From positions 144,282-208,281 of the forward strand of contig QEOQ01000640.1 in NCBI GenBank assembly GCA_010279815.1: a stretch of DNA of 64,000 bases, given 5' to 3'. This document shows positions 40,681 to 51,592 of the stretch, piece by piece. The translations under genes were made by a program, and so were the position numbers. Origin of the DNA: Brachionus plicatilis. Taxonomy: Eukaryota > Rotifera > Eurotatoria > Ploima > Brachionidae. The notes beneath the pieces are model-generated. The model saw only the letters and a list, made by a program, of their open reading frames with translations, had not been told where the DNA came from and made no database searches. Positions within the stretch are counted from its first letter, which is position 1. Every line of letters begins with the position of its first letter.

Positions 40681-42634
40681 ATCATATAAATCACATACCA
40701 TCTTGTAGAGCAAAAAATTCTCTACTAGAAAAAAAAAATTTTTTCCCAAAAAAAAATTTAGTCTCGAGATTTTTTCAAAAAAAGCCGAAATTTTACCCAT
40801 TTTTTGTTTTTTTGTATCTTGTCCCAGGTGACCTCCTGATCCCAAATGAGATATACAAATTCTGAACAAGTTGTAAGTTTTATTTTTTCAAATTTTTGAT
40901 TTTTAAGCCAAATAAATTAGTTGAAAAAGAGGGTATTTTCTCAATTTTTATTGAGATCATTTATTTTTTTTAAAGTTTGTTTTTTTTAAACATTATTTTT
41001 GTAATTATTCATTAAATTTTATTTTCATGTTCAAAAATAAAGAAATTTAAAAAAAAATCAAAATCAAAATATAAGTTAAAAAATAAGAATTAATCATTTT
41101 CGAGGGTAATAATTGGAAAGTTTCAAATTCAAGACTGAACTTAGTTTTATATTTTATTTTTTTTTTAAACAAAATTACAACTAAGACAATTTTTTTAGTT
41201 TGTTGAATTCTTTTTGAAAGAAATTGATCAATTAAGATTGAAAAAAAATTATTTTTCTATTAAAAATCAGTTTTTTTTTAAGACATTTAATCTTAAACAA
41301 TGGACAAAAAGGCTTTTTTGTAAAATTTTGCTTTTTTCAAAAATTATCCTGAAAGTTGATGATAAAATTTTGCAGAAATAAATGATTTTTTTATTAATCT
41401 GTATTAATCTTTATCAAAACCTTTGGTTTAAATCTCTTTACTTTTAAATTTTATTCAAATTCAAGATTAAAGCCTTGCAGGAAAAAAAATTTATTTTACT
41501 CCATTTGTTTAATTGATTCTATGTGAGTATTTTTGGTTAAGATCCCAATACTTTTTTCCTTTTTTAGCTACGGGTTTGTTAGATGAAAAGAGATAATCTA
41601 AACAAAGCAAATAAAGTAAAAAAAGTATAGATGTAAAAAATAAAAGTTAAACTATTATGGGATTGTGAATTTCGATGCAAACCTTCAAGTAATTTAAAAA
41701 AATAAAATATTTTTCATTAATTTAAATTAAAAAAATTTAGCATTATAAACTTTATTGATGAAACAACATGAAACAAAATATGTTTCACTAAATTCAACAA
41801 ATTAAAAATTAATTTTGATTTTGATCATTTTGTAGTCTTTTTAGACGCTATCGTACATTTTTCTCTTATTTTTCTTTAAAAATTTCTTTCATATTTCTCT
41901 AAAAAGTCTTCAAGTTTAATCTTAAAAAAATTAATGAGAGAATATTTTAATATAATAATAAAACTAAAATTACATTAAAAAAAATAGAATTAGACATTTT
42001 TAAAAATTATCCCTTCTCTTAAATTTCTCAATATTTTCTTTAATAATTTATTCACTAAAAATTTTTTGAAGAATCTGTATCAAAACTACTAAAAATCTCT
42101 GAAAACTCTTAACTGGTTGAACAGATATAGCATTCTAAAGAATATATAGAGAAAAAGTAAAATTTTTTTATATTCATTAATTATCCATTTTTTATATACA
42201 CTTTTTATCACTAGAATATCTCTATTTTTTCTTCAAAATAGGTCAAATTGTAAAGATTTTTTAAAGAATCTATAAAGAAACTACAAAAAATCTCTAAAAA
42301 AAGTGTGACTGGGTAGCCAGTCAACTAAATTTTAAGGGACCTTTAAAGAAATTTGTTGAGTTTTGTTAGAGTTTATTGTACATTTTTCTCAAAAACAATT
42401 TTAAAAATTTATTTTATTTTTCTAAAATAATAGACTTCAATTTTTTTTTCAATTTAGATCAATTAGTCGTAAATTTTTATTTATTAAGGCCAATAAACAT
42501 GATTTTATGCTTCAAAAAATGGAATTTTCAAGTAATAATATAGCAAAGATGAAAAACATGATCCCCACTATGAAAAACAAAACTTTAAAATTTAGAATTT
42601 AAAAAAAAAATTTAATTTAAGAGTAATTAGGTTA
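40681..42634. other. Intergenic, no gene seen
   Basis: AT-rich sequence. A segment near 42240-42325 read on the minus strand resembles the module at 35385-35460 (TGACTGG...CAGTCA, AGATTCTTTA, TTGACCTA), so it belongs to the same repeat complex. Confidence 0.5.
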
Positions 42635-43072
42635 TTATTATTATTATTATAATTATTATTATTATTTATTGATAAGTTCTAAGTTACAGCAGAAGTTTAT
42701 TTAAATCTCTTGATCCATAATGTTTGAAGAGTATCAAATTTTATTAAATAAAAATTTAAACACTAAATTCCTAAAAACTTAAAAATCTTTTTCAATTATA
42801 TGGAAACTCTAGTAATGTAAAAAAAAATTTTTGCTTAGTTTCACTCGACATTGATATTAAAAAAGAATGTATTGTTAAGTTAGATTTGTCAATAAAAAAT
42901 ATTTTATTTTCCAAATTGGTAAACTTTGGAACAAAAATTTAAAAAATATTTTAAATATTCTGAATAAGGTTTAAACAAGGTATCTTTATTGATAAAAATA
43001 AAAAAATTTGAGTGATCTAATCAAAAATAAAACAGGGGCAAATTTTCAATGCAAATCCTGTATTCCTCTTTT
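42635..43072 (-). repeat. Inverted copy of the dispersed repeat unit with (AAT)n tail
   Basis: 42688-43072 is the reverse complement of 33044-33428. Read on the minus strand it continues into GTAACTTAGAACTTATC and then AAT repeats (42635-42687). An A/T microsatellite at the end of a dispersed unit is typical of non-LTR retrotransposon or SINE insertions. Confidence 0.8.
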
Positions 43073-44363
43073 AAATTAAAATTCAGTTAAATCTATAACT
43101 TGCTAGAATCATTTGATTTAAAATTTTTTCATTACAAAATGATTCAAATTTTAGACTTAGACTATTTGTTTTATCTGATTGACACTGATATTTATTATAT
43201 TTTATTTATAATATTTGAGAATATTGAAATTTTAACTAAATTTAAAAAATATTTTCATTCTAATCATTAATTCAGCATCATTCGATTTTTATAATGCTTT
43301 ATTTAAATATTTCAAAATGTAAAAGTTTAAAATGTTATCTACATTAGAATTATCGATACTTTTTTTGCTGCTAAATTCTGAATAAGTTTTTAAGTCTTGA
43401 ATGGAGGATGGCAATCCTATTTTACTCAATATGCTAAAAATTCATTTTTACAAATCTATTTATTCGAAAATAAAATAAGATAGATAAGTCCGTGATAAAT
43501 ATTTTTATCAGAAGAAAAGTTTAGGTTGATCAGTATCATTAAATGATAGTTAAGATAAGTGAAAAAATTTCACTGTTTTTTGGATTATTTTTTCTTAAAA
43601 ATAATTAAAGAAGATTAAAATTACAGTAAAAATTTCAATTTTTTTTGTTAAATAATTTTTAAATTTTAAATAATCATTTAAATAAAACTAAATAAATATT
43701 AAATGGCATTTAAAAATAATTAAAATTTTAATATCTAATCTTTGAACTGCAAAAGCATTTCAATTTTTGAGAAATCTTTGCTAATCCTCTAGGATTTTGG
43801 AATGTTAACGATCAAATATAATTCAAAGGAGATCCAATTATTTACTAATTTAATGGCTTCTCTTTTAATTAAAACTTGCAAATTTTTTACTAATTACCTA
43901 TTATCCTAACGATTAGAATTATCACTAACACTTAAATAAATGAATAAACTTTGGATTTGAAAAGAATATGAATAAAACACTACGAGCATTCTAATTTTTT
44001 ATTAAACAAGTAAATGCAAAGCTTTAAGAGGCGACCAAGCTCTGTTTATTGACAAATGATGAATATTTACTAGCTTTTGTTTCTCTAAAATAGCAAGGAA
44101 ATAACTTTTTGTGTATTTTTTGTCAAATTGTGATGAAAAGTTAAAACAAATTAATTAGGAACCAAGAAAATGACTAAGATTAAGGATTTAGCCTAGATAT
44201 TCGAAATATTTCTAATCACGATGTTAATTTTCTTTGAAAGATTAAAATTTTTGGATAGAATCGAAATATTTCCTTTTCAAATAGACAAAAAATTTTTTTC
44301 CTTATCAATTAATTGAGTTTAAAAGACAAAAATTTTATTTTTTAAATTGACAGAAAATTTATC
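43073..44363. other. Intergenic, no gene seen; upstream of tetraspanin
   Basis: No supported exon or element boundary. A GACAG acceptor-like site lies 10 bases before the tetraspanin ATG at 44364. Confidence 0.5.
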
Positions 44364-45248
44364 ATGCTACGGATTCAAACAAAACGAAAACCTACTCTTA
44401 AATTAACAAATGGAATGCGAACAGTCAAATTTGCTCTGTTTCTAGCTAGTCTTATATTTTTGGTAATTGAAATTTTGGAAAAAAAAATTAAGATTTAATT
44501 TTAAAATTTTTTTAATTTAAGGCATTGGGTTTAAAATTAGTTATTGTTGGTTCCATTCTCAATGTACAATTCAAAGAATTCCTTGATTTTCAGGGCAAAA
44601 CTTCAATTTCCAATGGGGCTTTTTTCATCATTACTTTTGGTTTAGCTGTTACTTTGGTATCTTTTTTCGGCTGCAGTGGATCTTTGCGTGAAAGTAGATG
44701 CATGATCTTAACAGTAAAAAAATTTCTAGTGAAATTATTTTCTCATGCCAAATTTTTTTTTAAGTTTTCAACTTTTTTGGTCATTACTTTTTTTTGCGAA
44801 ATGATATTAATATTTGTTGGTTTTGCATTCAAAGAAAAAATGTTTTCAATGCTTCAAGAGGAAATGGTAAAATCAATAAATTCAACTCAGCCTGGAATTA
44901 TGAAAACTTGGACTGTGATACAAAGAGAAGTACATTTGATAGAAGAATCTAAATTTTTTAATTCATTATTTATAGTTTGAATGCTGCGGCTTTGATGGCC
45001 CGGACGATTGGCAAAAGAGAGGAACATTTATGCCAGCAAGTTGTTGCAAAAACGATCTTGCTTGTCCAAGTGAAGAAAATCCGTTGTACGGAAGTGGATG
45101 CTATGAATCATTAGCCAAATGGACATCTGATAATTTATCAATATTAGGCGGAATATTGCTCGTTATTTCAGTGTTTCAGATATTTGGTACTACGTTTTCT
45201 TGTTTATTGGCCAAAAGCATTAAACAAGGCTATGACATTGTTGACTGA
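44364..45248 (+). CDS. Tetraspanin (six-cysteine loop)
   Basis: Exons 44364-44462, 44522-44713, 44765-44929 and 44976-45248 join in phase 0 with introns of 59, 51 and 46 nt to give 242 residues. The second intron is a multiple of three without an in-frame stop, so an unspliced read would still be open; removing it gives the natural TM2-loop-TM3 sequence GCSGSLRESRCMILT then FSTFLVITFFCE. The large loop has CCG (155-157), the paired SCC (175-176), Cys182 and Cys194, i.e. six cysteines, with the PxSCC motif and an NST sequon. TM4 ends the protein with a short cytoplasmic tail. It is a general (CD63/CD151-like) tetraspanin, distinct from the TSPAN13/31 type at 12306-13170. Confidence 0.9.
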
Positions 45249-45658
45249 CTGGTATCTTTTGGACATTTTGATTTACAATTCTGGGAAATTTAAGTATTAG
45301 AAAGCATGAGAAAATAAAAAGATTGATTAAAAACTTATACGATTTTATTTATTTTGGATTCGGTTTCGAAAGTAAAATTCAGAAACTATAGTTACCTTGT
45401 TTATAAAGTTCTCAATTTATTTAATTTGAAAAATACGGAATAAAATTTCTTCATATCTAATAGTTATTTAATAGTTGCTAATTGAAGAGAGAAAAATTTA
45501 CATTTTTGAGACTTTTCTAGTTTGTTTTTATTATTATTTCTAGAATTTTTAAATAAAATTATTTTGATTAAAATCACTTTATAAATAGAAACAGCTAGAT
45601 ATTTCAAAAAGGTGTTAATTAAATCACTTGGCTAGAATTTAAAAGTGAATTTTAAGAA

Positions 45659-46069
45659 ATGGATCAAATACATGACCGAAATTTTGAGAATAACCACAGT
45701 CATCACGGTATGAACAATGCTGAAGTAAAAAAAAAAGAAATGTTCAATTTAATTGATAACATTTCTAAACCAAATATGGCAATTCAAGAATTTAGGATTC
45801 AAAATAATCAAATGCCTGTTCAAGCTAATTATACTAACAAACAGCCTCTGGACCGAGGCGAAAATTATTGGAACGATTGGTTTGGTCGACCCGGAGCTGG
45901 AGCGCCTAGCTGGACCACTTATAAACAAAACCTAGACAAAATGTTAGAACCAACCTCGAAAGATTCCTTTTATCACAACCAACCAAATGTATCTGGAATT
46001 TATGCTCACAATAACAAAAGTCCAAGAAAACCCAAAAGCAATCACTATAATAATTATGAATTGGTGTGA
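45659..46069 (+). CDS. Conserved-looking small protein with YWNDWFGRPGAGAP motif, function unknown
   Basis: Not recognised with confidence. A single exon from ATG 45659 encodes 136 residues: a His/Asn-rich N-terminus, a charged segment, then the motif NYWNDWFGRPGAGAP at about residues 68-82, and a basic C-terminus (KSPRKPKSNHYNNYELV). It has no signal peptide, membrane segment or strong coiled coil. The Trp/Gly/Pro-rich motif resembles short motifs of small ciliary or microtubule-associated proteins, but that is only an impression. An AATAAA-like signal follows the stop near 46123. Located 411 bases after a tetraspanin on the same strand. Confidence 0.7.
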   Translation: MDQIHDRNFENNHSHHGMNNAEVKKKEMFNLIDNISKPNMAIQEFRIQNNQMPVQANYTNKQPLDRGENYWNDWFGRPGAGAPSWTTYKQNLDKMLEPTSKDSFYHNQPNVSGIYAHNNKSPRKPKSNHYNNYELV

Positions 46070-46530
46070 ATATTTTTCCAAATGCTAAAGATTTTATGTA
46101 CTACACAAAAGTTTTAAACATAAATAAAAAAAAATCAATTATTAATTTTTGGTTGTTTTTTTATTTTACATTTTGGTTACTTGGTGGTTTAGTTATTTTT
46201 ATTTTTAAAATAATTTAAATAGATTTTAATTAAAAATTCTGTTTCTAATTTTTGGATAAAATAGAAAATGCTCTGGGCGTTTTGTTGTTAAAGGATTTTG
46301 TCGCTGAGTTTTATTATTTTTTCTTTATTTTCTCAAATTTTCAATTAAAAATTAATTAATTAATTAATTTAATTTTAAACTAAAATTTAGTAAGCCTAAA
46401 ATAAATTAGAAAATAAAAAAATAAATGCAATTTTTGGAAAAATTTGTTAATTAAAATTTTACAATTTTATTTAACAATTTTTTGTTAATAATAAAAATTC
46501 AGAAACTTTGTTTGTTATCACATAAATTAT
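46070..46530. other. Short convergent intergenic region
   Basis: 460 bases between convergent stops of the 45659 gene and UBE2G2. AT-rich; contains the polyadenylation regions of both genes and nothing else recognised. Confidence 0.5.
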
Positions 46531-47357
46531 TTATAGTCCCAATGATTTTCTGACTGATTTTCGTGCTATTTCATTGAATTTTGTTCTATCTTGCCTATAC
46601 ATTTTAGCTGCGTCAACATTAGCAGGACTCTCATCATTGGGTTCGGCAAGCATTGACACAACTGAAATTAGAATTTTTTCTATTGACTGAACTGGACTCC
46701 ATCTTTCCGAACTAGACTCATATCCGGTTGGATCATCTCCGGGCGGATGCAAAATTGAGATGCAAACTCTTCCATCTGGATAGACTAAAAAATTTTAAGA
46801 TAAATTTTTTGTTAAAATCGATTATTTTAATAAAAAAAATTAAAATAATTCTGTTCATAGAAAATAAAAAACTATAGAAAATTTTCTCTTTTTCTTAATT
46901 GTTATAAAGCAAAAAAACTGCTTAAACTTCTTAGCTCTTATATCTGATAAAATTTTTAAAACAAAAAAGGTAAAATTAAAATATACAAGTTAAGACAAAA
47001 TTTTTTTACTATTGGGATGAAATAGATCACTGACAAATTTCATTGTTGGGGGACTCAGAGGATAATCGCTCGGAAATGACAAATTCGCAACAAAAACTCC
47101 ATCTTCAAAAGGAGTACCTTCAGGTCCACTTTTTTAAGTTTTAAATTTTGATTACTAATAAAATATTGAATATAAATACGTAATCAAAGATTCCCATTCA
47201 AAAAAGTTCTCTTCTGAAATTGGACCTGCAACTATACCTTCTGGTGGATTTTCAGACAGTTCTACAAACTAGAAAATTAATTCAAATAATTAAAAAAAAA
47301 ATATTGATTTTTACGCTTAAATTCGACCATAAGTCTGCGCAATGCCGATCCAGCCAT
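46531..47357 (-). CDS. UBE2G2: Ubiquitin-conjugating enzyme E2 G2
   Basis: Exons 47357-47315, 47261-47180, 47128-47010 and 46784-46531 join in phases 1, 0-compatible and 1 to 165 residues, the same length as human UBE2G2. The sequence starts [23 protein letters not shown] and includes the E2 core [11 protein letters not shown], the HPN motif (FHPNIYPDG) and the catalytic Cys89 in GRVCISIL. After it comes the 13-residue active-site insertion of the G-class ([20 protein letters not shown]). The enzyme receives ubiquitin from E1 and works with ER-associated degradation ligases (gp78/HRD1 in animals) at the ER membrane. It starts 129 bases from, and divergent to, the gene at 47486. Confidence 0.96.
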
Positions 47358-47485
47358 TGATAATTTCGATTAAAATATTTAAAGTCTAAATTAGAATTAA
47401 ATTATTTTATTAGACTCATGACAACAAAATTTAAGAATTAAAAAATTTTATTAAAATCTAAATTTGAATCCATAAACCTAGTGAA
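47358..47485. promoter_or_regulatory. Short bidirectional promoter region
   Basis: Only 128 bases separate the divergent start codons of UBE2G2 (47357, minus) and the unassigned gene at 47486 (plus). The promoters of both genes are therefore expected to overlap. No specific core motif stands out in this AT-rich stretch. Confidence 0.5.
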
Positions 47486-48235
47486 ATGCATGAAGATATC
47501 ATTTGGCAAAGAGAGATTAAAATCTCAAATGATTTAGATAATTTTGATCAACAAGATAAAATAGAATTTCCAAGTTATTTTTTAAATTTTCTAGAGGAAA
47601 ATGCATATTCGAACAAGAATAACAATAATTCTGCTTCCGAAAATTCGATTTCTTATTTCAAACTGTCAGATTTTTGCTGTAATATAAACATTTATTTGAA
47701 GAAGCTGATGGGAAGAAACAATTTATTGGATGAGACTGACAGTGTTACAAATAAAAATAATAATAATAATTGTATCTATCAACCTAAATGTGAATGTTGG
47801 ACTGTGGAAGAATACTTAAGCCAGAAATTTCAGCACAAATCAGATATCATAGCGAATAAGAAATTAATAAGGCTTGACGAAAAAGAAAAAAATGATCTAC
47901 TTGATATCAAAAAATTTGATTTAAATGGAAGTAAAGCAATAAAGATTAGTGACATCGAAAGTGACAGTTTATCGAATATAAGCACTAGCTTAAGTAAAAA
48001 TGATTCAAATTACGAAATAACTTATTTTAAAAGAAGATCAAGTGAATTTTCTCTTGAATTAAATGAAAAAAAGCAATGTAATTTAGATGGAGTTGAGTCT
48101 AATTTGGAGATTGAAAGAAGCTTGCCGGACGACGAATTTTTTTCCGAAGCCATTAACGAATTGGGCATTCAATTGTCTCAGGTCTCTACTTGTTTCGACT
48201 CGTTCGATTCTCAATTTAAAAAATTCAAAATCTAA
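47486..48235 (+). CDS. Asn/Ser-rich protein, function unknown
   Basis: Not recognised. A single exon from ATG 47486 encodes 249 residues that are rich in Asn, Ser, Asp and Lys, with two asparagine runs (about 44-49 and 89-95) and a cysteine cluster (PKCECWTVEEYL, about 100-111). The C-terminal part contains KRRSSEFSLEL and repeated acidic SxSD stretches that look like phosphorylation sites. No signal peptide or membrane span; likely a mostly disordered cytoplasmic or nuclear protein. The CxC plus WTVEEYL segment and the DDEFFSEAINELGIQLSQV segment are the most structured-looking parts. Confidence 0.65.
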   Translation: MHEDIIWQREIKISNDLDNFDQQDKIEFPSYFLNFLEENAYSNKNNNNSASENSISYFKLSDFCCNINIYLKKLMGRNNLLDETDSVTNKNNNNNCIYQPKCECWTVEEYLSQKFQHKSDIIANKKLIRLDEKEKNDLLDIKKFDLNGSKAIKISDIESDSLSNISTSLSKNDSNYEITYFKRRSSEFSLELNEKKQCNLDGVESNLEIERSLPDDEFFSEAINELGIQLSQVSTCFDSFDSQFKKFKI

Positions 48236-48532
48236 AATAATATGAATAAATATATATTAATAATCAAAATATTTTAGAATTTTAGTTTATGAAAATGTAA
48301 TATAATAAAATATTCAAGAAAATGCAAATATATTTTTATTTTTTTTTAGGTCTTTTCTATTTAACAAAATGCTTTGCTTAAAAAGAACTCTCTTTTTACA
48401 ATATTTTTATAGATTTAAAAAAAGTAGCTAAATGGCTACTTCTAATTTGGAATAAAAAATTCAAGATATTAAATGGATTTAGAAAATCTTTATTAAAACA
48501 ATCTCTAAGGCTAAAATTTATTAAAAAGAAAA
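48236..48532. other. Short convergent intergenic region
   Basis: 297 bases between convergent stops; it must contain the 3' ends of the gene at 47486 and of ACBP. Nothing else seen. Confidence 0.5.
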
Positions 48533-48853
48533 TTAGTTCAAACCATATTGTTCAACTAATTGGTTAACTTTGTTAATGTATTGGGTTTCAGCGTCAGATT
48601 TGGACATTCCTTTGAGTTTTTCCCAAGCATCCCATTTGGCTTTGCCTTTCAAATCCAACGAAAAAGTTCCTGGTCTGCTTGAGTTGTTATCACCGACGGT
48701 GGCTTGTTTGAACAAAGCATAGATATCCAAAAGTTCCTGATCTGTTGGTTTAGCTTTTAAATTTTTTACTTTTTCGGCCGCAGCATTAAATTCCTTAATA
48801 AAGAAAAGATAATTTTTAAAATTAAAAAAAATAACTAAACTTACAGCAGACAT
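48533..48853 (-). CDS. DBI: Acyl-CoA-binding protein
   Basis: Exons 48853-48845 (only MSA) and 48793-48533 join in phase 0 across a 51-nt intron to 89 residues. Human ACBP is 87. The intron is a multiple of three with no stop, so skipping the splice would insert a hydrophobic stretch; the spliced form starts [16 protein letters not shown], as the family does. The helix 2-3 signature [13 protein letters not shown], then [22 protein letters not shown] and YI..V..L are all present, including the Tyr and Lys residues that contact the CoA phosphate. It binds medium to long-chain acyl-CoA esters in the cytosol. The ATG follows an acceptor-like CATTAG four bases upstream. Confidence 0.95.
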   Translation of the reverse strand: MSAVSLVIFFNFKNYLFFIKEFNAAAEKVKNLKAKPTDQELLDIYALFKQATVGDNNSSRPGTFSLDLKGKAKWDAWEKLKGMSKSDAETQYINKVNQLVEQYGLN

Positions 48854-49905
48854 TTTCTAATGATTTTAGGTTTTGTAAATATCTAAAAAAATTAATTTTG
48901 TTAGGCTAAAAATTTCAGAAAAACTAGAGAAGAAAGTAAAACCTCAACTTTAAAAATGTGTTTTTTTAGCTTAGGAAAACGATTGTTTGCTTTTTATACA
49001 TGCAAAAAAAAGCAAGCATAGCAAATTTGAAAAGAAACAAGTGCAAATCGCTTTCAAGTAAAATGGTTAAATAAATTGCGATAAAGATAAACAATTTGAA
49101 GCTTGTTTCGAAACGAAAGACAAGCTTCTTTTTTAATCGGACGATAAAGTACTACAGGTTGAAATATTTTTAAAAAATGAATCATGATAGTGATTTAAAT
49201 AATCATTAAAGGCATGGATATTTTCTTTTAATTAAAATACCTGAATAAATTTATAATTTACCTAAGAAATTTTGAATTCATCTGAAAATCCGGTTTTTTA
49301 CTTATTAGGAAAATAAGAAATTTGATTTCTAACAATAAGGTGTAATTCTTTTTTATTTGTTAAAAGAATAAAATTTTGAACAAAAAAAAATTTGGTAACT
49401 ATTTTTGAAAAACCAAATTAACATATCTAGATGAATTTTTTTTAATTGTAATTAATTTTCAGCTAAATTATTTTAATTTTTTTTTTTACAAAATTTTGCA
49501 TTTTAAAACCTCAGAATAATTAAATTTTAATTTAAGTATTGCAAATAAAGCTCAAAAATGAATAAAATTACATTTTGATGAATTATGAAGCTTTGAAAGG
49601 CAAAAATTTTATGACATTTGTATGAGCTATATAATTTATTTAAAAAAATAGCTTTAAGCTTTATTTATCCCAATTTTAATTCTTTTTTCTTTAAACGAGA
49701 AGTAAACTATAGCAAAAGTAATTTCTTATTTCGTTAATGACAATTTTTTAAAAAAAATTGCATTATTAAATCGTATTATACTCATTTTTCAAAATTTTTT
49801 CACATTTGAATCCTAAAAAATTTTAAGTTTATTTTCTATCAAAAAACATTTTAGATTTTGTCGCAAACATAACTTTTATTTAGGTTTTAACGTTCTCAAC
49901 CTTAA

Positions 49906-50330
49906 CACTTGAAGCACCAACGAGTCAAAATTACTTTTTTTCGATGCTTGGCCGCTAAAATCTAAGTCAATTTTAGTTATTTGAGTATTTTTTTTTTTCA
50001 GCATAAAAATAAGAATAAAATTCTAAATTAACTAAATTCTAATAAAAAAAATTGGTTCAAATTCGTTTGTGTGGTAATTATAAAGCGACAAATTTTTGTT
50101 CAGAATGTAAAAAAGCAGTATGGGGATATTGTACAAAAGAAATAGAAAATATTTGTAAAAAGCGTGATTGACAATGGATATTTTATAAGGCCTAATAAAA
50201 GATTAAAATTAAATAATTTACTTTTTTTATTCAATTAATTTAATAATTTCAATTTCAATAAATTCGAGCATATGATTTATTCTTTATTTTTCTTAACTAG
50301 TTAAAATGACTCGTTTTGGTGCTTATAGTG
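49906..50330 (+). mobile_element. Decayed piggyBac-like transposon flanked by TTAA
   Basis: TTAA at 49902-49905 and 50331-50334 bound a 425-bp element. Its ends are CACTTGAAGCACCAACGAGTC and, inverted, CACTATAAGCACCAAAACGAG. The left subterminal block (TTGGCCGCTAAAATC...CAGCATAAAAATAAGAA) is shared with the MITE at 680-840. The right half encodes a Cys-rich tail like that of piggyBac transposases (see 50049-50171). Confidence 0.8.
50049..50171 (+). pseudogene. piggyBac transposase C-terminal Cys-rich domain remnant
   Basis: The plus-strand frame reads a basic stretch then LCGNYKATNFCSECKKAV, WGYCTKEIENICKK and stops at 50169-50171. Spaced cysteines (CX8CX2C...C...C) at the extreme C-terminus are the hallmark of the PHD/RING-like zinc domain that ends piggyBac transposases and binds the terminal repeats. 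All upstream catalytic DDD core is missing and stops precede it, so this is a 3' fossil. Its position just inside a TTAA-flanked right terminus supports the call independently. Confidence 0.7.
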
Positions 50331-51592
50331 TTAAATTCAAGTTCACAAATAACTCTATATTTACGACATTATTAATTATTAAAAAAATAGATAATTGTTT
50401 TTCACATTTTTTGATCTTTTTAATTTTTAAATCATTTATTATTTTTTCAATTATAATAAAATGAGTATCAAATTTTTTATTTATTAATCGATTAATCGAT
50501 TAATTTTATTGATGGTTGAATTAAAATTCGCGAACTTTAATACTTTATTAACATTAGAATAATCTTTAATGGTTGAACTTCTCAAAAGAGTCTTGAATTT
50601 AACAATTTTTTTAGTCTTGAAGAGCAATTTTTTACAATAATCTATTGTTATTAAACTTTTTTGGACTTTATCTCAATATTTTCTTAGCATTGTGAATTTA
50701 TGGGTCCAAAAAATTCACAATGAAATTATTTTTTTAAGTCTAAAAAAATTTTTAGAAAAAAATTCTGATTTAAAAAGAATATAATAATTATTGCTCTTTT
50801 TTTCTAAAATTTACAATGACTTAAAATAAAATCCAATAAAAAGTATTCTTTTGTGAATGAGAAATAATGATCAAAATTATTTTTTAAAGCTTAAAGACAC
50901 ACCATTTTGTTTTATCAATAATTTATTTTAAAATATTTGATTTTTTCAATAATGTTTATAAATAAATATGCAAATGTCTAATGTAAATTATTTTTTCTAA
51001 ATATTATCGCTAAAAATTTCTAAATATTTTTATTTTTGTCCTAAAAAACCATATTTTCGAAATTAAGCTTATTAAATGAGATCTCTCATAAATACCCTAT
51101 CGGTTCTTTAGTTAATTAAAGAAATGTTTACATTTTTTTGTCCTATCTATTTAAAAAAAATGGTTTATGCTTTTGGAAACTTAAAATTGATGCTTAAATC
51201 CCGCTTTATATTCTTTTTTCTTTCAATTAATCGATTTCAATTGGAGTAATTTTTTGTAAAAATTATTTTGCCCTTATAGAAAATATTCTAAAATTTTGAA
51301 TAAAATAAAATAAATATAATTCTATATGACGTGTTTAAAAATTTTAAATTTTTTATCATATTCAAAGACATTTTTTTTCACATTTCGATTTACCTTTATT
51401 TTTATATTTAAATCTTTAAACGTATACTGTAAATGTACTAAATTAAAATATTAAAAGAATATAATAAATTTTGTCGTCATCAGTTGTCAATCGCTTTATT
51501 CAATAAACTACAATCTTAAGTTCTGAAATAAGCACTCAATCAAAAAAATTAAATTTAGATTTAAATTCAATTTTTTAAATTCGAATTTAAAA

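Larger units (their letters stand above)
48854..51592. other. Intergenic, contains a decayed piggyBac-like element
   Basis: Outside the TTAA element at 49906-50330 no exon or element was recognised in this AT-rich stretch, which separates ACBP (minus) from ERp44 (plus). Confidence 0.5.
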
